Source: Fragilariopsis cylindrus CCMP1102 (taxonomy: Eukaryota > Bacillariophyta > Bacillariophyceae > Bacillariales > Bacillariaceae). From it: a stretch of 64,000 nucleotides of DNA. How positions within the stretch are numbered: position 1 is the stretch's first letter; each line of letters begins with the position of its first letter. Shown here one piece after another: positions 21,428 to 31,692 of the stretch. The stretch lies in assembly GCA_900095095.1 (NCBI GenBank), contig FMBT01000293.1, positions 248,001 through 312,000 of the forward strand, written 5' to 3'. The notes beneath the pieces are model-generated. The model was not told the origin of the DNA. It saw nothing but the letters and a program-made list of their open reading frames with translations, and did not search any database. A program made the translations under genes and the position numbers.

Positions 21428-21913
21428 CTTGTTTGTTGTGTATCGTTGTTGTTTTCTTCAGTATAAATTTCTTGTTAATCCGACAATTTTCTCCTGGTTG
21501 TAATTTTATTCCTACTGTGTGAGAAGCAACAGGCTGGTACTATCCAGTAGATGTAATACCATAATGGTGATGATATTGAATGATGATGGAGGGAAGAAAA
21601 ACAATTATTTTGCTCTTGCGGTTGCCGTTTTAGTTTTGGGGGCAAACACGATAGAATAATATTTTTGCCCCTTTTTAGGTTAGATAATAATTCAATGAGT
21701 AAAGGACGAAAGCAGTCTGAGAAGAGATATAATAATAAATTGAAATGAATACTTTCTACTGAAGTAAGTTACTGGTACCAACATAATGGATCAACGAAAA
21801 AAAGGACATCCTAGTAGTGAAATAATGAGTCTTGGGCATTTAAGTTGCTATCTTATTAAGAAAAAGAAGTTATAAAAAGTATTGTATTTGATTATAATGT
21901 ATAAAAGAAAAAA
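21428..21913. other. Intergenic region
   Basis: About 490 bp upstream of CysRS and downstream of PRP17. AT-rich. It contains the CysRS promoter side. No gene or repeat is recognised. Confidence 0.5.
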
Positions 21914-23851
21914 CTATTGCCACATTTTGATGACACCATCCCATCCGCAGGTAAAAGCTACAGAAGGCTCCAATGGATGCCATACGCAAGCAATAGCCGG
22001 TCCGCTATCATGAGCCTTGTACTTTTGCAATGTTTTCTGCATCTTCCAGTCCCAAAAGAAGATTCTTCCCTTCCCGTCACCGCTCATTAGGAAGCGTCCA
22101 TCCGGACTGAATGCAGGTTCACATGCATACCCCGCAACTTGGTGGCCACTGAACTTCTTTTTCTTCGATAGTTTGAATTTTTGACCAACCTGAAAACAAA
22201 CGAGATTGTTATCAAGAGATTGTCCAACGAAGAACTGTTGCGATGGGTGCATGGCCAAAGACGGCATAGAATGCATGGTGGGATCGGAAATGTATTTGAT
22301 CGGTACTCCAATATCCCATTCCCATACTAGTATCTTCTTGTCGTCACTAGATGATACCATCTTAGTCGCGCCGTTGTCATCATCGACAAAAAGGATTGCA
22401 TTAATGGGTGCTAAATGATGGTTGTATTCTTGGGTGATTTCACCGGTAGTGGCATCGTACGTGACGATCTTATTATCACTACATCCTACAACAAAATAAT
22501 TATCGTCTTTGGGATAAAATTCAACGCAGTACGGTACTTTTTTATTACCAAATGTTTGTAAGACTTTTCCACTCTCTGTATCCCAAAGTCGTAAGAATCG
22601 ATCGAAGGACGCCGAGACAAATCGTGTACCATCGTGATTGAATTGGACGTCTCTCACTGCTGCCTTGTGTCCCTCGTACGTTCGCATAACCTTTCTTTGA
22701 CCGACTCCACCAACCGACCATACCTTGCATTTTCCATCCAATCCGGCACTGAGTAACAAATGACCCGTTTTGGGAAAAAGTCGTATTCGTTGCACTCCTT
22801 TGTTGTGTCCTGTGTAACGATGAACACACTTCTTTGGAACGAAACATTTGTGATCGTCCATTTTTTCCTGTATCGTCGGGGACAATGAAAGGACCGATGA
22901 CATTCCTGATGGCGGTGCCATCCACGACCGTCCTTTGTAGTCGCTTTCTGCTTCCCCGTGAAAAGTGGTTTTGGTGGGTTCCATTGGTTTGTCGTCGCCT
23001 GCGATTTTGGGCGGCAGTAGATGAGCCATTTTTCGTTCCATAAGTCGTTCGAAGCCAGATACTTCTTCCTCCTCCTCTTCTTTTTCTCCCAATAACCTAT
23101 CTCGCTCCTTAATAAATTCACGTTCGGCGAGTTGTTCAGGGGCAAGAGAGTCTATTCCACCCTTTTGAATATCTGTGAGTCCATTGTCAGCTTTCCATCG
23201 TTCTTCTTTCGAAGGCGGAGCCCACACACCATATACGGCTTCATCATCTGATCCATAAACGAGAGTTTCTTTTGCCTTCTTCTTTTTATTCTTGCTCTTC
23301 TTTTTGCCTCCATCTTCATCGTCGTCATTGTCATCATCACCATCATCGTCGTCGCTACCGTACAACTCTCGCTCTCGTTTTTTACGTTCAACTTCTTTCT
23401 GTTCAAATTGTCGTAATCGATTGGAATTGTAACCTAATGTAGTCCGAACTATAGTTGTTTTCTCATCGGGACCCACAGCCTGTCCCGTTCGTTGGAATTG
23501 TTTTCGTTCTTTCGCAAATGATATAGGATCGACATGGGTATTTCGTTCTACTTTACCAACCATCGCTAATTGATTCTTATTTGCACGGGGATCATCCAGT
23601 TGAGGTCCCTGTATAGGTTCAGTAATAGTTAGCTGGTAGTTGTTAGGATCACTACGGACGATCAATTCATGTCCGTGTTTTCGTCTAGTCATTATTGATA
23701 TTGTAGGTGCGGCTTTTAAAAATCTACGATCAGGGCGTTGAACTTTTTGTGACGCCGTTGGGACAATGCCGTCGTCGTCGTCGTCGCCGATATCTTTTTC
23801 ATTATCGTTGTCTGAATTGGAATTGGAGTCGTATCCACCTAGCAAATCCAT
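21914..23851 (-). CDS. PRP17: Pre-mRNA-processing factor 17 (WD40 spliceosomal protein)
   Basis: A 645-residue single-exon protein. It opens with MDLLGGYDSNSNSDND, typical for this family. A conserved N-terminal segment follows (NYQLTITEPIQGPQLDDP, NHVDPISFAKERKQF-like, VYGVWAPPSKEERW), and then seven WD40 repeats from about residue 340: CVHRYTGHNKGVQRIRLFPK, AGLDGKCKVWSV, TYEGHKAAVRDVQFNHDGTR, FDRFLRLWDTESGK, SSDDKKILVWEWD, GDGKGRIFFWDWKM and CGWDGVIKMWQ at the C-terminus. This order and length match CDC40/PRP17, a second-step splicing factor that helps position the 3' splice site in the catalytic spliceosome. A Lys/Asp-rich stretch around 165-200 is a probable nuclear localisation region. 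The fit is strong across the whole length. Confidence 0.95.
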   Translation of the reverse strand: MDLLGGYDSNSNSDNDNEKDIGDDDDDGIVPTASQKVQRPDRRFLKAAPTISIMTRRKHGHELIVRSDPNNYQLTITEPIQGPQLDDPRANKNQLAMVGKVERNTHVDPISFAKERKQFQRTGQAVGPDEKTTIVRTTLGYNSNRLRQFEQKEVERKKRERELYGSDDDDGDDDNDDDEDGGKKKSKNKKKKAKETLVYGSDDEAVYGVWAPPSKEERWKADNGLTDIQKGGIDSLAPEQLAEREFIKERDRLLGEKEEEEEEVSGFERLMERKMAHLLPPKIAGDDKPMEPTKTTFHGEAESDYKGRSWMAPPSGMSSVLSLSPTIQEKMDDHKCFVPKKCVHRYTGHNKGVQRIRLFPKTGHLLLSAGLDGKCKVWSVGGVGQRKVMRTYEGHKAAVRDVQFNHDGTRFVSASFDRFLRLWDTESGKVLQTFGNKKVPYCVEFYPKDDNYFVVGCSDNKIVTYDATTGEITQEYNHHLAPINAILFVDDDNGATKMVSSSDDKKILVWEWDIGVPIKYISDPTMHSMPSLAMHPSQQFFVGQSLDNNLVCFQVGQKFKLSKKKKFSGHQVAGYACEPAFSPDGRFLMSGDGKGRIFFWDWKMQKTLQKYKAHDSGPAIACVWHPLEPSVAFTCGWDGVIKMWQ

Positions 23852-24370
23852 TTTATTTTTTGGTTTACCTATTTATTTGTGATGTATATTGTCGTCGGAT
23901 TTCAACGTGGGCTTCTTCTAATCAGAATGTTGAACGGTTAGAGTAAGAGGAAAATATGCAGATACGAGTATTGGGAGTGCAATATACAATGTGTAATGAA
24001 TACTTTTTCAACTTATTGTCATGACAACAATCTTACTTTTGAACTTTCTAACGTTTCTTACTTAAACAAAGCAACAACTAACCTCGATACCCAAGACAAA
24101 AGTTGTGCAACAAAACAAATTACACGACGCAGGACCATCTTTAAATCTTCTAAAAATTAAAAATTAAACTCCGAAACTTCCCGGACACCCTCATCAGCCG
24201 CCACCCATTTTTGTCAATCACGTGCAGTAAAATGATGCAGAACTTCGATATCAATTAACAAATACCCATCTCCTTATTTTTTATAATTCTTCATGGATTG
24301 ACTCACGGCATCAACGATGATCTCATACTGATCTCTTTTACTTTAACAAAAAAAGAAAAGGCTGGTTACC
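23852..24370. other. Bidirectional promoter region
   Basis: About 520 bp between the starts of PRP17 (-) and TYW1 (+). AT-rich with no repeat. Presumably it carries both promoters. Confidence 0.5.
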
Positions 24371-26761
24371 ATGAGTAATACCTCGCAAAAACAAGTGCTG
24401 GTCACAGCGGTTGTCTCTATGGTTGCTGTTGGAACCTTTTGGTACCGGCGGCAGGAAGCGGACCAAAAGGAAAAAGCAAAAGACGAACAACTGGAGCAGA
24501 AACATCAACAACCCAAAGAAAGAGATCAAAAAGAACATTTTTCGGAACAAGAAGAGGAAAAAAAGGAAGAGCACAAAGAATATTATGACGTAGCACCAAT
24601 TCTAGATATTCAATCTCAAAATCTGGTCAGCATTCTTGAAGAGGAAAAAGATGATTATCAAAGGCATGCTCGGATCTTATCAATGAACACTATTACCATT
24701 GCACACGGGTCTGTGACTGGTACATGTTCCAAACTAGCACAAGACCTTTTAGAGTGTCTACAGGAGAAAAATCTCCCAAATCGAACTATTCAAATGGGTG
24801 CATTGGCAGAATGGGACTGGTGGGATGAATTGATTAATGACGAAGAAGAAGACGAAAAGAAAAAGGCAGCTAAGGAGGGATCAAAGGCAAACCAAAACCT
24901 ACCCGTTCTTTTATTAATCTTACCGACGCATCATGGTGGTGCATGGCCAGCAACAGCCACTTGTTTAGAAGAAGCTTTGCAAGAATTAGATACTGACTGG
25001 AGGATTGAAAAACGTCATTTAAGAAATAAGATGCAAATTGCTGTGATGGGTATGGGTTGTTCTGATTATGGCGATGACACTATGGGAAAACCTGCGAAGG
25101 AAGCATTTATTAACTTCCGAAAGCTTGGAGCTAAAGTTTTTGGGAGACAAGTTCGAGTCGGAGATGATTCCACCGGCAACCAAGATCGTGTGTTACAAGC
25201 TTGGATACATCATGATATTCTTCCAAAATTGATTGATTATGACGACGATGAAGAAGAGGAAGAAGAAGATAAAGGGGAACCGGAAGTTACTGACATGGAA
25301 GATTTAGGTACGGCCATGGAGACATCAGAAAAAGAGAATGAGGTTGGAATGAAGTCGTTGAAGTCGAAGGAACCAATGGAAATGGTAACAGCTACACAAG
25401 CCAAGGCCTTGCAGAAGGAAGGATACAAGTTGATTGGGACGCACAGCGCAGTCAAATTGTGTCGCTGGACTAAGCATCAACTAAGAGGACGGGGTGGCTG
25501 CTATAAACATACCTTCTACGGTATCACTTCCTACCAATGTATGGAGGCAACTCCAAGTCTAGCGTGTGCTAACAAATGTGTCTTTTGCTGGAGGCACCAC
25601 AAAAACCCCGTGGGTAAAGAATGGCGATGGAAGACTGATGATCCATACTTCATTGTGGATGAGGCTGTCAAGGCACACATCAAATTAATTAAGGAGACAA
25701 AGGGAATTCCTGGAGTAAATATGGAACGATGGAAAGAGGCTCACACTGTTAGACATTGCGCTCTTTCACTTGTTGGTGAGCCAATTATGTACCCTCGAAT
25801 TAATGAATTTTTGGGCGATTTGCATAAGCGTAACATTTCTACCTACTTGGTAACCAATGGGCAGCACCCCGCACAGATCGATTCTTTGATTCCAATTACA
25901 CAATTGTATGTAAGTATAGACGCGCCAACGCCAGAAAGTCTAATTGCCATTGATCGACCTCTTTTTTCGGATGCTTGGGATCGTCTTAAAGATTCATTGA
26001 CGTTCCTGAAAGATAAAGGACAACGAACAGTTGCCCGACTGACTGTTGTAAAGGGCTGGAATTCAGATGAAATCGGAGGATACGCCAAGTTAATTGCCCT
26101 GGGTAAAGTGTCGTTAATTGAAGTCAAGGGTGTCACATTTTGTGGAAAATCGGATGCTTCCAATTTAAACATGTCCAATACACCATGGCATCACGAAGTA
26201 ATTGACTTATGCCGTAATCTGAAGATGGAGCTAGACCGAATGCGAGAGGAAGGTGGACCAGATGCCCCTCCAGAGTATGATCTTTGCTGCGAGCACAGAC
26301 ATTCCGTGAGTGTCCTTCTGGCACGTGTCGATCAATTTTCTGTGAAAGATCAAGACGGTAGACGCGTGTGGAAAACATGGATTGACTACCCGAAATTCCA
26401 AGAACTAGCAGCTGCACATGCCAAGGACCCTTCTGCTACCTATAAAGTAGAGGATTACACGGCAGAAACTCCGGCTTGGGCACTCTTTGGATCGGAAGAA
26501 GAAGGCTTTGATCCTATTGACAAACGCCATAGAAGGAAGCAAAAGCATCCAAAATACACCCAATATGACCACAGGGGAGTCCCCACTCACGATGACAACA
26601 ATGAAAAGCTGAGTTCAGAGGAGTATCGTAGATTGAATACCAGGATGGATGAGAAACTCAAACAGGTCGGTTGCGGATCAACCGTGACGGCGTTAAAAGG
26701 AGGTGAAAGGGTAATTGATAATGCTTCGCTTATGTTCCGCGGGGACACTATTATTAAATAG
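24371..26761 (+). CDS. TYW1: tRNA 4-demethylwyosine synthase
   Basis: A 796-residue single-exon protein, close to yeast TYW1 (810). Residues 8-25 form a hydrophobic segment (VTAVVSMVAVGTFWY) that may anchor the enzyme in a membrane. A Glu/Lys/Gln-rich coil follows. At about 110-290 lies a flavodoxin domain: ITIAHGSVTGTCSKLAQDLL, LLILPTHHGGAWPATATCLE and VAVMGMGCSDYGDD-like strands. From about 360 comes a radical-SAM domain, with its iron-sulfur ligands Cys399, Cys403 and Cys406 in CANKCVFCW, then SLVGEPIMYPRINEFLGDLH, YVSIDAPTPESL and LIEVKGVTFCGKSDASNLNM. TYW1 builds the tricyclic core of wybutosine at G37 of tRNA-Phe from pyruvate and SAM. Both domains are complete and all ligand Cys are present. 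Confidence 0.95.
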   Translation: MSNTSQKQVLVTAVVSMVAVGTFWYRRQEADQKEKAKDEQLEQKHQQPKERDQKEHFSEQEEEKKEEHKEYYDVAPILDIQSQNLVSILEEEKDDYQRHARILSMNTITIAHGSVTGTCSKLAQDLLECLQEKNLPNRTIQMGALAEWDWWDELINDEEEDEKKKAAKEGSKANQNLPVLLLILPTHHGGAWPATATCLEEALQELDTDWRIEKRHLRNKMQIAVMGMGCSDYGDDTMGKPAKEAFINFRKLGAKVFGRQVRVGDDSTGNQDRVLQAWIHHDILPKLIDYDDDEEEEEEDKGEPEVTDMEDLGTAMETSEKENEVGMKSLKSKEPMEMVTATQAKALQKEGYKLIGTHSAVKLCRWTKHQLRGRGGCYKHTFYGITSYQCMEATPSLACANKCVFCWRHHKNPVGKEWRWKTDDPYFIVDEAVKAHIKLIKETKGIPGVNMERWKEAHTVRHCALSLVGEPIMYPRINEFLGDLHKRNISTYLVTNGQHPAQIDSLIPITQLYVSIDAPTPESLIAIDRPLFSDAWDRLKDSLTFLKDKGQRTVARLTVVKGWNSDEIGGYAKLIALGKVSLIEVKGVTFCGKSDASNLNMSNTPWHHEVIDLCRNLKMELDRMREEGGPDAPPEYDLCCEHRHSVSVLLARVDQFSVKDQDGRRVWKTWIDYPKFQELAAAHAKDPSATYKVEDYTAETPAWALFGSEEEGFDPIDKRHRRKQKHPKYTQYDHRGVPTHDDNNEKLSSEEYRRLNTRMDEKLKQVGCGSTVTALKGGERVIDNASLMFRGDTIIK

Positions 26762-26965
26762 TAAGTCATATCTAAGTATTAGTTTTTCTTATAATTACTG
26801 TAGCTAGAAACCATGGAAAAACATAAGTTCTAATAATTGAATAGGCCTACGTTGTATGTACACAGTAGCATTACGGTAGTAGTCAAAAATAATCATATTC
26901 TAGCTAGTAGTTACAACAAAGAACTGCGAAGATAATTAATGCACGTCGCCTTCCTTCGATCACTA

Positions 26966-28135
26966 CTATGTTTCTTCCGTATCATCACAAGGGTCGTCAT
27001 GCCACGTTTGCAGTAGCTGTTTGAAATAATCCGGAGAAGAAACCTTTACATTTGGATTGGCAAGGAATTCATTTATGATCCAGGTGGCGGATTCGGATGC
27101 TTGTTGTTGCAACAAGCCCCGTAAATTTTTGTACTGGTCCTGACAGATATCGATTTTATGAGTAACTAATCTATTTTCGTGCTCTACTGACAAAGGTTTT
27201 AGTCCAGGTTTCACATGAATCATAGGTCCCCGTAAAGGCGTTTTCAGTTCAAGAAATTCTTCTAGGTCTCGTAAAAACATATCCGTCCGTTCATTTTTCG
27301 TCATCATCTTGTTATTATTATGAGAAGAGGAAGAAGTATCGGTATACTCGAGTTGATTTATTTCATACAAAAAGACCTTGCGGGAAGATTCAATCTTCGA
27401 TAAATGTTGAGAAAAATTGGCTCGATTGGTACAAACACCTTGATTCAACTTTCGACAACTTCCGATAAGCTTTTCAGGTGATAGCATCGGAAATCCGTTA
27501 TGTATACGGAAATTATAGAAGGATTCAAACCAACGAATTGGATTACGAACACCAACAATGAATTTCGTTTCCGGAAAGTACATCCTGTAATTGTTTAATG
27601 CAAGATCTACCTCTAAATCACGTGGACATTTGATACCAATTTTAATTTGTGGTCCTTGATACATACGATACAAATCCTTTAAAAGAGGAACATGCTGATT
27701 CGATCCTAATTCACATCGTTCGTCATCGAAAATGGAAATCGATTGTGTTTGATTTTTGAGATAGAGCATGATCGTTGAAGTGCCAGTCTTGGGGAAACCA
27801 ACAATGGAAAAATCGAGTAACCAGTTAACATTTTTTGTAACGTTCCATCCTTGGATATATTCTTCAAGACGAGGTTTCGTTTTGTATGATGTCATTCCAT
27901 CATTGTTGCTATTATATGTACTACTAGCATCAGTAGTAAACGCAGGGGGTGGAAAACCCTGTCTATTATTCTCGTTGCTGGGCTCAGAAAAATCGATACG
28001 CTCTAGAAGACTCACGTAGATCAATATTAGGACAGCGAGAAGAAGGAAGAAACACTGTGAGGTAATTTTTAATCCACCCCGTCGTTTCTTGTGTTTCTCG
28101 TTCATGGGAACATTCCTCCACGAGAACGCATTCAT
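26966..28135 (-). CDS. Golgi-type sulfotransferase (type II membrane protein)
   Basis: A 389-residue single-exon protein. A short basic N-terminus (MNEKHKKRRGGLK) is followed by one transmembrane anchor at about residues 27-46 (CFFLLLAVLILIYVSLLE), the topology of Golgi sulfotransferases. The PAPS-binding motifs are clear: the 5'-phosphosulfate loop FSIVGFPKTGTSTIMLYL (about 110-127) and the 3'-phosphate motif FIVGVRNPIRWFESFYNFRI (about 190-210). The Lys in the first loop is the expected catalytic residue. Many such enzymes act on carbohydrates. Diatoms make sulfated polysaccharides, which would be a reasonable acceptor (inference). The C-terminal third is less conserved and ends in DDTEET. 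Confidence 0.85.
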   Translation of the reverse strand: MNAFSWRNVPMNEKHKKRRGGLKITSQCFFLLLAVLILIYVSLLERIDFSEPSNENNRQGFPPPAFTTDASSTYNSNNDGMTSYKTKPRLEEYIQGWNVTKNVNWLLDFSIVGFPKTGTSTIMLYLKNQTQSISIFDDERCELGSNQHVPLLKDLYRMYQGPQIKIGIKCPRDLEVDLALNNYRMYFPETKFIVGVRNPIRWFESFYNFRIHNGFPMLSPEKLIGSCRKLNQGVCTNRANFSQHLSKIESSRKVFLYEINQLEYTDTSSSSHNNNKMMTKNERTDMFLRDLEEFLELKTPLRGPMIHVKPGLKPLSVEHENRLVTHKIDICQDQYKNLRGLLQQQASESATWIINEFLANPNVKVSSPDYFKQLLQTWHDDPCDDTEET

Positions 28136-28972
28136 TCAGTGGCGATTGATTGTTTGATGCTTGTTTGTTGTCTCTTCTCCTTTCCTCTTCGTTCTCATTG
28201 TTTCTTTGTCGAGGCGTCGAGCCTTCGAAAAGATGAACTTTAAAAGTAGGGGGGAGGTATTTTTTGACTTGAAGTTTGCCCCGAGAAGTTCTGCTTTTCC
28301 CTAAATCATCGCTTGCTTTCTTTTGTGTGGACTACGACGTACGTTGTAGTTGCAACCGAAAATATTAGCTACGTTGTGCAGAAGCAAGTCAAGCATAAGT
28401 GCTACGTTCGAAAGTATGTTGTAGTCGCACAGTGAATCTGTGACCGAAAATATCTACAATTTGTACGGCCAAAAAAAGCAGTTGGCGCGCCAATACTGCA
28501 CAGTTCGCCATAGTTACTATCGATAAAAACAAAGAAAAAGAAAATTTGAAGCAAATAACCTACGCTCATCAAAATTGCAATTTTTTGTTGGTGTTATGAA
28601 TGAATCGTTGCATGTGTAGAAACGTAGCAATCGAAAAGATATATCATGAGTTTCAACGTGGCGAATCGATATATGCTTATCATTGTTACTTGTTACTGAA
28701 ATCAATGCACTGAAGCTCACTAGAATTTTTCTGTAAGAAACGGTATTAGCAACAGAGTATTACACAAGATTTGCTTCCACGGATAAAGTTTATATTTTCT
28801 TTCAAAGGCCTTAACGTTGTATGAAAAGTCAAGTGTCGTTAAAGAAGAATTGCACAGAATAAAAGAATTGTAGAGTACTTCAAAGCGAACCCATTTCGGA
28901 GCACAATTCCCAGTTCCACATTGGAGAATCGATTACAGAATATCCATACGACAATCTACTACACTAGTATTA
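28136..28972. other. Divergent intergenic region with short repeats
   Basis: About 840 bp between the sulfotransferase (-) and the EF-hand gene (+). It holds a near-palindrome at 28331-28350 (ACTACGACGT ACGTTGTAGT) and a split direct repeat described separately. A short minus-strand open frame (28517-28720) has no domain. No gene is recognised. Confidence 0.5.
28343..28454. repeat. Direct repeat in a divergent promoter, second copy carrying a small hairpin insert
   Basis: GTTGTAGTTGCA followed directly by ACCGAAAATATT (28343-28366) recurs as GTTGTAGTCGCA ... ACCGAAAATATC (28418-28454). The second copy is interrupted by a 13-nt insert that creates the inverted repeat CACAG-TGAAT-CTGTG. Shared words of this kind between two divergent genes could be regulatory sites (inference). 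Confidence 0.6.
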
Positions 28973-30601
28973 TTGCAAAAAATGAGGATATATTATTGTA
29001 GACCAGAGCTTATGCTTCTATCGTCACTATATTCTCTGTTGTTCCTTCCTGATCTCGTGGAATGTATCAGAAATAATGGTAGAAAGGTATTCATGGGAGA
29101 TAGAGATAGTTTCTTACAACAAATAATAGAGGTTGAAGGGACAGGTTTCCAGTTAACCCGACACTATCAGCACCAATCCTGTGTCGATGACCTATATGCA
29201 AGCGATTTAAACGATAATTTGAAGATTGATGAAAATGAGTATGTTCTTTTCATTTCTAAACGAAGTAGAGGTGCAATTGATGTTAATAAATACTCGGAAC
29301 TGCCATTTTCTTTGATATCGAATTTTGTCTACGGGTCATGCTTCTGTTCACTCTTTTTAGGAATTCCTAATTGCTGTGTGGGCAAAGGAGCTGCGATCGA
29401 TTTAGATCCGAATGAATCTTCTTACATCGAAGATAATCTTATCACAATCTGTACAAATATAGACACAGCTATCATAAATGAGATCGGTACGTTTGCTCCA
29501 ACAGTAAATCCTACTATGGAACCTACAAATCAGCTGATATCATCAGAGCCTACCGAAGCTCCAACCCGTGTTGGATCAGAAAATCCAACGCCGGAACCGA
29601 CCGATCAGCCCACAATGGAACCATCGGAATCCCCAATCACTCCAGATTCGGAAATACCGTCAACCGAACCGACCGATCAACCCACTCAAATGTTATCGGA
29701 ATCTCCGACGACGTCTGAGCCCACGGCAAGTCCAACGATATCGCCTACATCTATAACATCACGTGAGTAATTTTCGTTACTTAAATTACACGGTCATGTG
29801 TTTCGTCCTCATGAAAGTGTAGGAGCGTCAGGCATTATACTCCATGCAAAATCTCATAAGCGTTTTTTTTTTCGTTTTCTTTCCCTCGTGTTCCTTGCCT
29901 TCTTTTCTAATGTGCGTTTGGTAGAACCGACACCTGATACGTTGGTATGCGTGAACTTTCAATATGGGATTGAAAATGATGCTGGGTACGATGCAGAGAT
30001 GATCTTTAACGAAGTCAACAACACATATAAAAGTGGTCTAATCATTGCGACTAGTAATATTACCATTCAGTCTTTAAATGAAACTTATCCACAGGATCAA
30101 GAAGGAGGTCGTTATCTTCAAAAATTAATTCAGTCACAACAACAACAACAACAAAAACAACAAAAACAAAGTTCTAGTCACCGTGGATTAACTGTCAAGG
30201 ATATAGGAAGATTCCAGCTAGATGAGATCGGTAGTACAGAAAATGACAGTAGTAAAGAGAGGCGGAGAAGACGAGCTGTATATCTTCCAGATGCATCGTC
30301 ACAAATAGACAGCAGCAGTAGCATCGACGACAACAACGTAAATAATAATCGTCGACTTGCCTTCTATACAGAGTCTTACCCACCTGTTATCAACAATATA
30401 TTTGATAATACATTTTGTCAAGAAACTGAAGGAATTCTATGTGCTGTTGTCGATTCAAGTGTATGTGTGATACTTGAAAAAGGTGATGACGAATTCGAAG
30501 TTAAAGATGCACTTCTTAATGGAATTGCAAAGTCTATACGAGATGGTAGCTTTGAAAGTGCTATACCCTCAGAAAATCAACTACCGGGAAAGAAGAAGTA
30601 G
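28973..30601 (+). CDS. Secreted EF-hand protein with EPTxxPT-rich linker
   Basis: Two exons, 28973-29762 and 29925-30601. The 162-bp intron (GTGAGT...GGTAG) in phase 1 gives 488 residues. An N-terminal signal peptide (about 13-30) is followed by a calcium-binding-like loop, SDLNDNLKIDENEYVLFI, which fits the EF-hand spacing. Residues about 180-262 are a low-complexity linker of repeated SEPTEAPT/EPTDQPT units, a pattern frequent in secreted diatom proteins. The second exon holds DTLVCVNFQYGIENDAGYDA, several N-glycosylation sequons, a poly-Gln tract and a Cys-containing region (NTFCQETEGILCAVVDSSVC). I infer a cell-wall or surface protein. No enzymatic motif is seen. Without splicing the frame stops three codons past the donor. 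Confidence 0.7.
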
Positions 30602-31338
30602 TATCATCAATCTTCGTTTGGATTGGATTGGACGTTATGGAATAATTTTGTACAGTACCTTGTAATTAAATAGAGTTGGAACTCACAATGTGATAAAAAC
30701 GATTTTTGATGGTATTCTATATGAAAATAGTTATTGCACGATGTTTTTATACCTCATTGCTAGCTAGAATAGATTTTATTCATCGTCGATCTTTTCCATT
30801 GTGTGATAGAACTATTGCGGACATGATGTACTAAGCTACTCTGTATGATTTCGTATGGATCATATTATTTGTACGGAGAATGTTCTGTAAATCAAATTCA
30901 TTGCTTGCTATAACTAGTTTATTTATTAATAGCATATTTTATGTATGTGTATGTGTCCTAGGATATTTTCTGACAGGAATTATCGATTGCCTCTTTGTGA
31001 AGTGAGGAATCACTTCTTTTTATTTTATTCAAATCTAGATAATATGTATGTATGCAGCAGGTATGTATATATTCTATATAATTTCGCATTTGTGTGTATC
31101 TTGCTTACATCTTGCGAAGGTTATCGAGTCCATCTATTATAATTGTGCGCTCAAGCTTGTCTTGTCTTGCCTTGTAGTAAGGGATTTAGTGTTGTAAAAA
31201 AACTGTATATGATGGAAAATAGTTTCGGTTGGCGGTATGTAGGACAAAAAGTAATGGTCGCATGTGTTGTGTATCGTATACTGTGTAACCGAAAAGAAGG
31301 AGAAGACAGGGAATGTAACGATTTCAATTCAATTTCAA
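30602..31338. other. Convergent intergenic spacer
   Basis: About 740 bp, strongly AT-rich. Short open frames here (30945-31142, 31143-31397) show no coding character. Confidence 0.5.
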
Positions 31339-31692
31339 TCAAGACAACTTATTCTTTTGAACAAATGAACTATGATTTGCTTTCGTTCGTGGAGTAAATT
31401 TTGAAAGTGATTGACGATCTTCATTATTATTACTACGACCAGGAGTCGTCGTCGTCGTCGTTTTCGATGTATTGCTCTTATTCTTATTTCCTGACCAAAG
31501 TGGTTGTCCACAATACATATAGGGTGTAGATGATCCAAATAAGGAAGCTTCACCTTGAGATAATTGTTGCAACTCGGAAGGACTAAATCTTGGTGCGTTA
31601 TTATTGGAGGATAGTGCTGACACTTCGTTGTGAAGTAGTAGTGCCAATAAAGAAGAAGTAACTACAACGACGTTTTTTCCGAATGAAACCAT
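31339..31692 (-). CDS. Small secreted-type protein, unknown
   Basis: A 117-residue open frame with a convincing signal peptide (MVSFGKNVVVVTSSLLALLL then HNEVSALSS). The mature part is Ser/Thr/Asn-rich with one Cys and a poly-Thr run encoded by GTC/GTT triplets (31446-31462). No homologue is recognised. The stop is TGA. The signal peptide and ATG context support a real gene, but its low complexity keeps confidence moderate. Confidence 0.45.
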   Translation of the reverse strand: MVSFGKNVVVVTSSLLALLLHNEVSALSSNNNAPRFSPSELQQLSQGEASLFGSSTPYMYCGQPLWSGNKNKSNTSKTTTTTTPGRSNNNEDRQSLSKFTPRTKANHSSFVQKNKLS

